A stretch of DNA of 64,000 nucleotides from Adineta vaga (lineage: Eukaryota > Rotifera): positions 7,130,001 to 7,194,000 of the forward strand of contig CP075492.1 in NCBI GenBank assembly GCA_021613535.1. The letters run 5' to 3'. Shown here one piece after another: positions 1 to 9,576 of this stretch. A program made the translations under genes and the position numbers. Each line of letters opens with the position of its first letter. The stretch's first letter is position 1. Below the pieces are notes generated by a model. The model did no database searches, was not told where the DNA came from, and saw only the letters and a list, made by a program, of their open reading frames with translations.

Positions 1-190
1 TCAGTTTCAAATGGTATGTATCTTATTAATGAAATTTGTTCCGAATACAAACAATTATTTATACACGATGTATATCTACTCTACCTACTCACAGGATTGG
101 ATGAGTAGTACAATAAAAATTCAATTGTTCGTGGCAACCTTATACGTGACTATCGGTTCTTGGTCGAATTCGAATGAGATCAGAAATATT

Positions 191-1045
191 TCAGAAAGAA
201 GGAGGAAAAATTGCATTGTCAATGTGTGTCCGAAGAATGTAATCTGTTAACTTGAGAAAACAGTAATTGGCACCACTAAGTTTTTCAGTAATATCACAAA
301 ATGCTGTCTGAATTTTTTGATGTGGTAATAAAGGCAGGGATAATACGTTTGCTATTTGGCGATGTGCTTCATTACCCTCGGAATATGCGATTACACCTTT
401 CTTTTTTTATTTGTCGCCAAATATTTTGGTCAAAATAGAATTGACGTCCTTTTATATTTGCTCTTATAATAGTTTTTCAAAAATACATTTTAAATCATCA
501 TCTTGAAATCGATTAATATTGATTGTGGAGCTAGAAAGATTTGATTATTTGAGCATAAACAATCAACTCAGCCAAAAGCCATGATACTATCAATGTTTTT
601 GTAGGGAAAGCAGCATGAACAATAGGTTTCATGCTGAAATCATCCCATATATGTATGCTATAACTTTGGTAGAATAATCGAGGAGCAGTTCTAAAGCTTC
701 CATTGCAATTTCAGTGTTGATTTGATTCAAGTACTTGAAGACTAATAAGCGAAGAAAACCCAAATATTGATCGAACGCGTTATCACAGAATAAGAAACTT
801 TTATCTGTTGAAGTTCGACCAAGTGAGTAAGGCACCACGATCGCAGATAATGTCTTCGAAATTCCTGGTTATATCGACGAGCGATATTCATATAAAGAAG
901 ATTTCACACGATCAAATACAAAAATTGTACCGGCATTGTCATTGTCACGTCTGAATTTTTTCGCTTGTTTATCGTATAACATAGAAACTGGTGCTGCTTG
1001 TTCTTTATCGATTCTTTGTTTGAAAGATTAAACACGTTCATATCT
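191..1045 (-). pseudogene. Decayed Mutator-like (MULE) transposase remnant
   Basis: Two minus-strand stretches read like parts of a MULE-type transposase. The first, about 1010 down to 634, gives IDKEQAAPVSMLYDK, then SSLYEYRSSI, then (after an in-frame TAA) PGISKTLSAIVVPYSLGRTS and KSFLFCDN. This resembles the segment before the catalytic core, where related elements read Y-R-S, then P, then a 'VP-SL-TSTG--FL' pattern. The second, about 405 down to 191, gives GVIAYSEGNEAHRQIANVLS followed by LPLLPHQKIQTAF, which fits the conserved 'Y-E--------aLpLLP---I--aF' block near the end of the MULE domain. The catalytic middle is missing or shuffled and there are stops, so it is not functional. The family call is pattern memory and was not tested by search. 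Flanking non-coding DNA shows no clear long terminal inverted repeat. Confidence 0.5.
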
Positions 1046-1371
1046 ACTCAATAAATAAAAGAAGAAATCGCTAGATATATTCAAATCAGCATACAGAAAC
1101 TTACAACAAACGAATACTAAAACAGCCATTAATCGATAAAAACAACTTGGAAAGTACTTGATAACAAATATCATATTTTTTAAATCATATTTCTCTAAAT
1201 AATATGTTATTTTAATTATTGCGACACACTATATCCAATAAAGTATTACTCATTTAATCAAAACGAAACGCACAATTTCAACTAATCACATTCTATATTC
1301 CATTCATCCCTATGATCAATAAACGAATATAAATGAAAAGAATTTCTAAATAGTCACCCAGAAATAGTATA
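1046..1371. other. AT-rich intergenic DNA, nothing recognised
   Basis: No open frame, repeat or RNA signal stands out between the transposase remnant and the MITE-like element. The last six bases (AGTATA, 1366-1371) may be the left target-site copy of that element. Confidence 0.5.
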
Positions 1372-1809
1372 TCGGGGGGAAAAGCGGATCCTCATAGATC
1401 CTAGGATCCAGAAGGAACCATGATATCCAAGAGGATGCAGTACGATTCACAAGGATCTCCTAGCATCCATCAAAATCTGGTAGGAGCTATCAAGATCCAT
1501 AAAGAGCTAATTCACTCGAATTTGTTTTTCAACTAAATATTTGAATTAACTATAGAGTTATCGATGGTAAACACAAAGTAAAGGAGAGATGATAAAAATT
1601 GAATGAATTTCACTAGATTTAGATATTTTATCCAATAAATTCTAGGGAGAGAAAAGCAAACTATGAATCCCATAAAGTTTTCGGATCTTTATAAACTCTC
1701 ATGGATTTTCACAACTCGTAGGATCCGTGAGGATCCATGCGGAGCTGTAACGATCCAAAAATCTTGGAGGATTCAGGGATCCAGGATCCGCTCTTCTCCC
1801 CTTCTACTA
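1372..1809. mobile_element. MITE-like element with imperfect terminal inverted repeats
   Basis: A 438-bp block has matching inverted ends: GGGGGGAAAAGCGGATCCT at the left and, reverse-complemented, AGGGGAGAAGAGCGGATCCT at the right. It is flanked by the same hexamer, AGTATA, at 1366-1371 and 1810-1815, which could be a target-site duplication. The interior is studded with GGATCC-like words on both sides of an AT-rich centre and has no transposase frame. These properties fit a miniature inverted-repeat (non-autonomous DNA) transposon. The nearby MULE remnant is a possible source family, but MULEs normally make 9-11 bp duplications, so that link is weak. Confidence 0.6.
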
Positions 1810-1815
1810 AGTATA

Positions 1816-2346
1816 ATTTTTTACTCAGAAAAAGTTAAGTCGTCATACTCATTGTGATTATATCCTTTTTATTTCTTATATAATATCATATATAAAACTC
1901 TTCAACATTCCGATACAACACTCTTTTTTTTCCACATTTCTCAATTTGAATAAAAATAAGTTTTATGTCAATTTTTCTTCATTTATAATTATTCCATATT
2001 TAAGGATTACTAAAAATACTATTTTATGAAAATAAATTTTTTTCATTTCATTTTCATCAATACAATTGTTTTTCATATTCAAAATCTATGAAAAATTTAT
2101 TTTAATATTTTTTATCATACAATTCAAAATTTTCCATCAAACAACAATTTTAGATTGTTTCAATTTATTTCATTTTATTCGCGCAAATGTCTCGACCAAT
2201 AAACTTTTTTATATTGAACTAGTCGTCTTTCTATGTTCAATTAAACTGACAGACAGCGACATCTACACATTTTGTTATAATACATATTTTTCTAGTGGTA
2301 AAATATTTTAGCCAATCCATAAAATTTCTTTTGTGGCCATAGCAGT
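1816..2346. other. Very AT-rich spacer, nothing recognised
   Basis: The stretch is dominated by T-runs and short A/T words. Open frames here are short, have no recognisable motifs and match what AT-rich random sequence gives. Confidence 0.5.
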
Positions 2347-2745
2347 GTTTCTAATGGCAAGTGTACAAAGCAAACACAAAATGTACAGAACACTTGCTAT
2401 TCTCGAAATACACTCTACTGTACACTTAGTCCGAAAAACAGAGTGTACAAAATACACTTTGCATCCAAAAACTACACTGTTTCTTATTGTGTTGATTTTT
2501 GTATGTATGTTGGATAAATAATTTTTCTTGTATTTATTGTTTATTTGTTCATCTGGTATCGTTTCATTTATTGATAAAAGAAAAACATAGACAATCTATT
2601 ATTTTTCGTTTTCTACATCAAATTAAATTTCATGTGTGCATATGTACACTGATATATTTCGCTTACAAAAACAAAATGTACATGTCGCCTTGCTCACAAA
2701 ACTAAAATGTACACATACGTTTTGTTTCAGATTTTCGTTAGAAAC
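2347..2745. mobile_element. Possible second short inverted-repeat element
   Basis: The ends GTTTCTAATG (2347-2356) and CGTTAGAAAC (2736-2745) are near-perfect inverted copies. The interior repeatedly uses words such as TGTACA, ACACTT and AAAATGTAC near both ends. That fits a roughly 400-bp MITE, but the inverted end is only about 10 bases and I find no convincing target-site duplication. It could be chance in AT-rich DNA. Confidence 0.25.
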
Positions 2746-2818
2746 CCTAATATACTGTGAATACAGTGATTAATCTGGTTCTTGGCAATCAAATGTTCAA
2801 AATTCCTTAATCAAGTGT

Positions 2819-3230
2819 GAAATCGATAGATCTCATCGAGTTACATCTGGAACCATTGTCATAATCTTCTTAGCTGATCTCCCGGCGAATCGCCAGAGGT
2901 TTTTCTAGGGTTTTCAGCAAATTTGGGTGGTTTTTCAGGTTTTTGGAAATCAAGGAAGTGACCTATCGGAAATCTGATGATTGGAATCGATAGGGCTCAT
3001 CGAGTTACATCTGGAATCATTGTTTTAATTCTTGGAATAGGTCTCAAGGCGAATCGTCCACGGATTTTCTCGAAATTCGACGTTTTTTTGCTGTTTTTTC
3101 GCAGTTTTGGGGTTTTTTTGGGGGTAAGAAAGTGAGTTTTTGAATTTTTCTTTTTTGGAATCGATAGAGCTCATCGAGTTCTACTTGGAACGAGTGAGAT
3201 CTCAGTTGGAACGCATAACAAAACGAATAA
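2819..3230. repeat. Three degenerate tandem copies of a ~170-bp unit
   Basis: The anchor word AATCGATAG followed by (G/T)(G/A)CTCATCGAGTT recurs at about 2821, 2985 and 3159, giving spacings of 164 and 174 bases. After the anchor, copies one and two share ACATCTGGAA, CATTGT and later GGCGAATCG with a run toward TTTTCTAGGG or TTTTCTCG. The third copy diverges after about 30 bases. No coding frame runs through it. It could be a decayed satellite-like array or the internal repeat of a transposon. Confidence 0.6.
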
Positions 3231-3265
3231 ATCCTGGAAAAAGTCGAATCCGTCGCTAAGATATC

Positions 3266-4754
3266 CTACGTATGAACATTGCAAATACGAAGTATGCCAA
3301 GATAAGAATATTTGATAAGAGATAAACTTTCATTTGATTCTTTACAATTTTGTGGTTTATTGTTTTCGATACATAAGTCTTCCATGAATGGAAATGATAT
3401 TTGAATTCGAAGGAAAAATTCATGTTCAAATGGTTTTTCATCAAATAATGACACTGTGCGAACATGTTGAAATAATCCACCTGAAAATTTATTTGTAATA
3501 TTATTGTAATGTGTCATTTGAGATGGATATGAATAAATATGACATTGACCTTTGTTACTTTCGGGAAAATAATCAACACAAGAAATGATATCTTTAGATT
3601 TGAAATCAATAAATGTTTGTTGAATATCTTTTGTTGATGGTAAACTCAATTGCATCACATTAGATAAATATGAAATAATAGAAAATTGAAAAATATTTAA
3701 TTTTCTGAGAGAATTGAGAACATTATGTTTGAGAAAATTTCCATCAATAAATGTTATTTTACTGTCAATTTCGATATATTATAAGCCAAGTCGTTCAAGA
3801 TTCGACATTCGATGGAGAAGTGGAGGAATTGTTTCATTATAAAAATATTTCGCGAAGTTGCATGTAAAAGAAAAATATTTTAGATTTGGTAAATGATCCT
3901 AAAAAGAAAACCAAGTTTTTTTTAACAATTAAGATTTCTCATAATGAAACAAACTCGATTTTTTACTTTGTATGTATCAGAAGGATTAAATGCATCAATA
4001 ATGAGGGTATGAAGTTGATTGAAACGACCATCAAGAATATACAGACAATCATTATAAAATTGTACTTTAACATCTAAATATAAAAGTGTTGATGAACGAA
4101 AATTACGGATTACTAAATCATCGAAACATAGTCGAACACAATTGTAATACCATCGACTATCCAATATTAGATAATTTAATTTCGAAAAAGTAGGAAAAAT
4201 ACGTTGAAATATGTTTGCTATTGATGACAACATGTGAAGCAAATTTTCATATTGATCAAATGAAAGATTAAGTGTTGTGATTTGACTTCTGAATATACTA
4301 GCTGAAAGGATTTTATCTAAATATACAAAAAGAAAATCTTTCAAACATCAATTAGGATATTTTTACTTTTCAGAAGACTTTTGAATGATTTTTTATCAAC
4401 ATTAAATAGTGCAAGAGAACATAAATTAGGATAATAATTAGCTTGTAAAACAGTCTTCATAGATGTTGATCCAAGAGCCAAATATTGAATTCTATGATGA
4501 ATTGAAGGTAAAATTTGTGAACAAAATCGATCAAGTATTGTTTTATCAGAAAGTTGATCAATAAAATTTTTTGAAGGTTGTTTAATAAAACTTAATCGTT
4601 TTATAAATATTGAATCTCGAATAATTTGATTAAATCGTAGATTGATATCTTGTAAAAAATAATGTATATCAAAATTGTTTAAGTTTTTCAATATTATGAG
4701 AAGAATTTCATCAGGTAAATCATTTAATTCAATACGTGAATACTCCATATTCAT
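3266..4754 (-). pseudogene. F-box / leucine-rich family gene with one in-frame stop
   Basis: Exon 1 (down to about 4355) starts MNMEYSRIELNDLPDEILL, a clear F-box whose LPDEI-L motif would bind Skp1 in an SCF ubiquitin ligase. It continues with RFCSQILPSIHHRIQYLALG, the opening of a repeat-like region. A ~50-base intron (phase 1) leads to exon 2 (NKILSASIFRSQITTLNLSF), and a second short intron near 3900-3970 leads to exon 3. Exon 3 carries family blocks IISCVDYFPES, GQCHIYSYPSQ, NITNKFSGGLFQHVRTVSLF and FLRIQISFPFMEDL. A TAA at 3779-3781 interrupts exon 3 after NLERLGL, yet the same frame stays open for about 170 codons to a stop at 3266. It is therefore a very recent pseudogene, a truncated allele or a sequencing error. 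This family is numerous in bdelloids and its substrates are unknown. Confidence 0.7.
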
Positions 4755-5301
4755 TCTAATTTCATTTATTGACGATATGATCGATTTATTTATATATTCG
4801 CTTTGACCGATACATCATCCGTCAATATAAACAATGATATGTTTGTTTTTCTATAGAAAAAATTGATCAATGCAGATTGAAAGAAAAATATTTTTCTTTA
4901 TGATTTATTGTGATAAAATTATACCTGGAATTAGGAGTTAAGCGAAGAAGAAAAATTCATATTCTCATCTTATATAATAAACTAATTCAGGTTTGACGAA
5001 GAAAACAATTTCATAAAGATCAATGTGAAAAAAGTGATTACTTACTATATATTACCTTGTTCAAGATTTGATATGACGTTTTTTCTTATTAATTTGAATG
5101 AATCTTTGAATCCTTTAAAAAAATTCATTTTCTGCGTTCAAACGAAGACAAAAATATCAAAATAAAAAGTTTTATCTGAGAAAGATACATAATTTGATTC
5201 TTAAACAAAAGACAAAGTAGATCACAATGAATGCTAAAAGAAAGAAACACACAATAAGACGGAACCGAAGAGAATAAATGAATTCTTTCTCAATAAAAAT
5301 A
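4755..5301. other. Upstream region of the F-box gene, nothing recognised
   Basis: AT-rich, without a coherent coding frame. It presumably includes the promoter of the minus-strand F-box gene (start at 4754), but I cannot point to a specific element. Confidence 0.4.
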
Positions 5302-5412
5302 TCAATAATTATTCATTGAAACTTCTTCATCATCGTCACCATAGAGATTATTTCGATAAGATGTATCTTCTCTTCTACGAAACGAGGCTTCAATTGTTGT
5401 CCTAAGCTCGTT
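5302..5412 (-). CDS. Possible orphan last exon, acidic tail
   Basis: After a plausible acceptor (ATAG at 5413-5416, minus strand) a 37-codon frame reads NELRTTIEASFRREDTSYRN then NLYGDDDEEVSMNNY and a stop. The mix of Arg/Glu followed by an Asp/Glu tail looks like a protein C-terminus rather than random AT-rich reading. I could not find a convincing preceding exon upstream (5413-5790) and recognise no family. It may be a remnant or a false call. Confidence 0.2.
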   Translation of the reverse strand, partial: NELRTTIEASFRRREDTSYRNNLYGDDDEEVSMNNY

Positions 5413-5795
5413 CTATGCATGAGCAATGCCAAATTAAAAATAAGATATCAATCATCAACGAACGAAATCTTCATGAGAAGTGATTGTACAAAGTAAATGA
5501 AAAAGAACTAAACAATATTCAAGTTTATTATGTTCTTTTCTTCGGACAAAGTATTAATTTTTTTTTCTATTTTGATAAATTTTTTCCTTATCGAATCTAT
5601 AAATCACCACAAGCTACAAATAACATTTAATAATTGTAGTAAAAGAATAAATTCTTACTAATTTCAAAAAGATAACTCAATATGATAAACGCAAAATCAG
5701 TCTGAGAAGAAAATTTTCAACTACTGTATGAACATTGAAAGTGATATGCATTTATTTACTGGTAAAATATTTAAATTATAAATAAATATTGAAAG

Positions 5796-6002
5796 ATGTT
5801 TTTCTTCTCATATTTAGATAAATCGTCTTTAATTCATATCTTTCAAAATCAAATTGAAATACTTAATATTAATGATGAAATAGATCTACTTATAGATCAT
5901 TTAAATATTCATCGACCAGCAACAATTTTTATGAATATATTGAATATGTGTAAGAAACTTCTTCATATGAAATATTATACATCAGTATCTACATGTATAT
6001 GA
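5796..6002 (+). pseudogene. Fragment of an F-box/LRR paralogue (exon 2 with its intron end)
   Basis: The frame reads FFFSYLDKSSLIHIFQNQIE, then ILNINDEIDLL, then IFMNILNMCKKLLHMKYY. This corresponds to the start of exon 2 in the F-box gene at 3266-4754 (KILSASIFRSQITTLNLSF, then IFQRIFPTFSKLNYLIL). The bases just before it, TCATATTTAG at 5808-5817, match the acceptor of that gene's first intron (GTATATTTAG), so the fragment carries the 3' end of the homologous intron. No F-box exon precedes it and the frame ends after about 60 codons, so it is a truncated genomic copy in the opposite orientation. Confidence 0.55.
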
Positions 6003-6227
6003 ATTAAGAAGAAGAGAGAAACATGGAAAAACTCATGAATTTCTCTTCAATCTGCAGAATGATACTGGCGACATTCGCAATCCTATCTATGTCACTGAAT
6101 TCATTGGTTTATATTCAAACACATCATATATCTACCTTCCTTTCCTTTTCTTTCTATTCTTCCTTTAACAATATAAACGATTATAGAGGTTTATTACATC
6201 GCAACATCTTCCTATTCGAATATAATC

Positions 6228-7218
6228 ATGGCAACTCATAAAAAACTCATAATGCCTTCCAATTCAACTACTAATAATATCTATCCAATTCAAACGTGTG
6301 ATATTAATCAATATTTAAAAGAACATCCATTTTTAGCTACACTCATACATAAAAACGGAGTTTTATTTGAATGCGATGGTGATGCACCATCACCATCAAA
6401 AGACTATGGTCAATTACAGATTAATTTCGATCGAGTAAGTTCGTTCAATTGATCTATTCAAAATTTTCAAAAAATATTCTTGTTAGGTAATTCTTCGTTG
6501 GTGGAAAATAACTCTTCGTAATATTGAAGGTGCAATTTATCCAGGTGAAATCAAAAATTCTTATGAAGATTTTTATCATGATGAGATTGCTCAACGTGAA
6601 ATTAGTCGAATTTTTGGCCAAAAAATTTTGGATTATTGTTTAAATTTAGTTTGTGGTCGAATTGATTGGCTATCACGTTTACCATTGAATATTCAAATAA
6701 AAATCTTTTCATTTGTTAATCTTGATGATATACCTCAATTATCATTAGTATCAAAATTATTTCGTACAATTTGTCGACATAATGATCTTTGGAAGATCTT
6801 TTATATACGTCAACATGGTCGACAAGCATTAGAAAATAAGAATTTATTACAATTAGCAGAACGACGCGGTTGGCGTCATGTATTCTTTACAAATCGATTG
6901 AAATTACAGATTGAATTACGTCGTGAAGCTCAATTAGAACGCTATCATCCAGAAGATCCTTCTGATTTAGTTAAAGCTCGAGAACGCCGTCAAAAATTAC
7001 AACCAAGTCCACCTGTAACGCCCAGAGAACAAGTTTCCGTTCGACGACATTCCATTACAACAAGAAAGGAACCTCTGTCCATGTCACCACTACCAAATCG
7101 CATAGGATCAGCACAGACAGATATTGATTCTCGAAGTCATTCTCCATTATTATCAACTCGATCCAAAAATAGTCGTGTATCTTCAGCGTTATCATCTCGT
7201 TCTCTTACGAATCATTGA
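6228..7218 (+). CDS. FBXO36: F-box only protein 36
   Basis: Two exons (6228-6434, 6487-7218; phase 0) encode about 313 residues. After a rotifer-specific amino end comes PSPSKDYGQLQINFDR joined to VILRWWKITLR, then PGEIKNSYEDF, IFGQKILDYCLNL and the F-box DWLSRLPLNIQIKIFSFVNL with DDIPQLSLVSKLFR. The conserved tail GWRHVFFTNRLKLQIELR follows. The order and spacing match vertebrate FBXO36 (PPPSKDYYQL, VIFRWWKISLR, GWRQLFFTNKLQLQ). FBXO36 is a presumed SCF substrate adaptor of poorly known target. This copy is longer than the ~190-residue vertebrate form because of a Ser/Arg-rich tail (about residues 240-313, RRHSITTR, SPLPNR). It is unrelated to the neighbouring F-box/LRR family apart from the F-box. 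Confidence 0.9.
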
Positions 7219-7833
7219 TTATATACATTTTTTGTTTTTTTCTTTTGTAAACATGTTGTAATATGATACGATTGATAAAAGAATTACTACAAACGTAAAA
7301 TGAAACATTTCATTCATTCTTATCGTACATATCACAGAAAGTTCGAAATAAAACATGAGAAAATATTTACTAAGACGCATATTCAAGTCATCTATGCCAT
7401 TTATTTTTAAATTAAACGACATAACAATTTTCCGCTCGTCAAAAATTCAAATATAGAAATGAACGACATTTATGTTGCATTTATGTCATAGGTAATAGAA
7501 AATAAATCATATTTGACGTCTATGAGTTAAAAGAGTAAAGTTAACATTTGCAAGAAAAAGACTCCCATCAATGAAACTCATAGAGAACGAGCGAAAACGA
7601 AAAGAATCAATACACCATGTGCGATTTATCAACCGTGTCTTTTTCTTTTCGTGTACGAAAAAAAACAAGGTTTACAATTTTCGTTATATTTATTGTTAAT
7701 ATTGGTTTAATATATATTCATCAAAAAAATGATTTCGTAGGTAAGTGAAAGAGTTCGTTTCATCAAATAAAAATACATCATACTGTTCTTGAGATTTTTC
7801 ATTAACAAAATATCAGAAATATAAACTTTAATT
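7219..7833. other. Convergent intergenic spacer
   Basis: This lies between the 3' ends of FBXO36 and the first LRR gene, so it should hold two facing 3' UTRs. AT-rich; no repeat or gene seen. Confidence 0.5.
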
Positions 7834-8835
7834 TTAAATATCGACTTTTAGTTTTGGATTAGCTGTTTTAAATTCATTTTTAATGGTTTCTTTGTTAGTT
7901 GAACTGAACTTATTCTTTTTGAGATTTATATATTTAAGTGTTTTGATATCGTATAAAGCTTCGGGAATATCATCCAATTGATTGGAACGCAACTGAAGTC
8001 GAGAAAGATTAGTTATAAGCCCAATCGATGGTGGAATCGATCGAATAAGATTTTCATCAAGCTGAAAAGTTTTTGATTTCGTCGTTTCTTGTCCTAGAGT
8101 TTCAATACCACTAAGATTTGTCAGATTAGTTCGAGATATGTCCAGATGATATAATTTGGGTAAATAAAGAGGTAAACGATTGATTGGACAATTCTTAATA
8201 TGAAGAAGTTCAAGAGATGGATTTCGATCAATCGATTCGATTGACCGAAGATATCGATTATCATGCAATGTTAATTCTGTAAGAGATCGAATATTGTGAA
8301 AGTGTTTTGGTAAAGATTGCAATGAACTATTAGATACTGATAAGAGAAATAATGAAGATAGATCAGTAATGGTAATAGGAAGTGTCGTTAATGGTACATG
8401 ACTGAATTCTAAGGTCTTAAGATGTTTAAATTTATTGATTTCTTTTGATAAATGTTTAAAATTCATATCGACTATTTGTAAATGAACTAATGATGATGGT
8501 AGATATTCAATATGAAATGTAAATGGTTGTTTTGAATCACAAAAAGTTGTATTTTGAAGATATAAGTTTTTTAAATGTTTGAAACAAAATATGATTGATG
8601 GAATACAGTTTTGATTTGCAATTCGTATTTCATAAATATATTGATTATTCGTTGATTTCGCATATGTTTTGAGAGATTTGTAAAGAGCTGGTTTAACGGG
8701 AAGGTGAAAAGGAAAGGCCAATGTTGTATTATAATCACTTCCATATTGATTACAATTAATTTCTTGAATATTTTTCAAGAAAACAACATTAATCGACGAA
8801 ATAATCAGAAGAAATATGTAATAGATTGAGTGCAT
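7834..8835 (-). CDS. Secreted leucine-rich-repeat protein, cluster copy 1
   Basis: A single exon encodes 333 residues. Residues 1-20 (MHSIYYIFLLIISSINVVFL) form a signal peptide. A Cys near 28 opens the mature part and is followed by AFPFHLP. From about residue 85 there are about nine short LRRs of the L--L-L--N-L--LP type (FKHLKNLYLQNTTF, SLLQSLP-like units, LTELTLHDNRYL, LSRLQLRSNQLDDIP, LKYINLKKNKF). An island GIETLGQET near 247 interrupts the repeats and recurs in the other two cluster members. No transmembrane anchor follows, so it is probably secreted. Function is unknown; recognition or adhesion is only a guess. It is one of three tandem paralogues and the only one without an intron-like sequence after the signal peptide. 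Confidence 0.8.
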   Translation of the reverse strand: MHSIYYIFLLIISSINVVFLKNIQEINCNQYGSDYNTTLAFPFHLPVKPALYKSLKTYAKSTNNQYIYEIRIANQNCIPSIIFCFKHLKNLYLQNTTFCDSKQPFTFHIEYLPSSLVHLQIVDMNFKHLSKEINKFKHLKTLEFSHVPLTTLPITITDLSSLFLLSVSNSSLQSLPKHFHNIRSLTELTLHDNRYLRSIESIDRNPSLELLHIKNCPINRLPLYLPKLYHLDISRTNLTNLSGIETLGQETTKSKTFQLDENLIRSIPPSIGLITNLSRLQLRSNQLDDIPEALYDIKTLKYINLKKNKFSSTNKETIKNEFKTANPKLKVDI

Positions 8836-9576
8836 CTGAAGAAAATATCTTCTATGATAATCAAATTAGAAGCAAATAAATATGTTGTGTAGAATACAGA
8901 ATGGAATTTTCCAACACGATAAGTGCAAAAGAGAAAAAGAAAAATTTGATTACTTTTGTATGTAATAACAGGTCATAATACTGTCGACGGTTTATATGAG
9001 AAAGAGTTAAATATATAACTATCAGACTTATCATCCTACGTAAAGTTTATTTTTCAATGTATATATGCTCAAATACTCATTGTTAAGCATGACTATTATT
9101 CCCATGAATTTTACTTTCTGCAAATGTTAACTTGATTAGTTTCATAAAAAATGGGAATGATCTAATACGTGTGATAATATACATTCATAGAGCGATTATC
9201 ACGCATTGCATGCGTGTAGAACAGGCATTACATGATCACAACATGTATGCACAACTAAGATAAATATAAATATAAGTCGAATAAAGCGTCAGAAGCAAGG
9301 AGGCACGCACAGACCCGCCCCAACAAAGCATCATTCATTAGTCTTGTTGAAAAGTTGATTCTTTGCTTGGAAAAAAGGAAAGGTCAATAAGCGAACGAAA
9401 ATCTTTCGTTTCTTTCGTTATGCTTATTGACACAAATGCGACATAACCTAAACATGTGATACTTTTTTTTTTCAATTGAATATTGTTTTATTTTATTGTA
9501 AATTCAACAAAAAAGAAAGAAAACAAATAAAATAGCGTCGCGATTTTAATATCTGTTCATACTGAGATAAAACTAT
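8836..9576. other. Spacer between LRR copies 1 and 2
   Basis: AT-rich DNA holding the upstream region of copy 1 and the 3' region of copy 2. A short GC-richer patch (GGCACGCACAGACCCGCCCC, about 9302-9321) stands out, but I cannot assign it. Confidence 0.4.
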
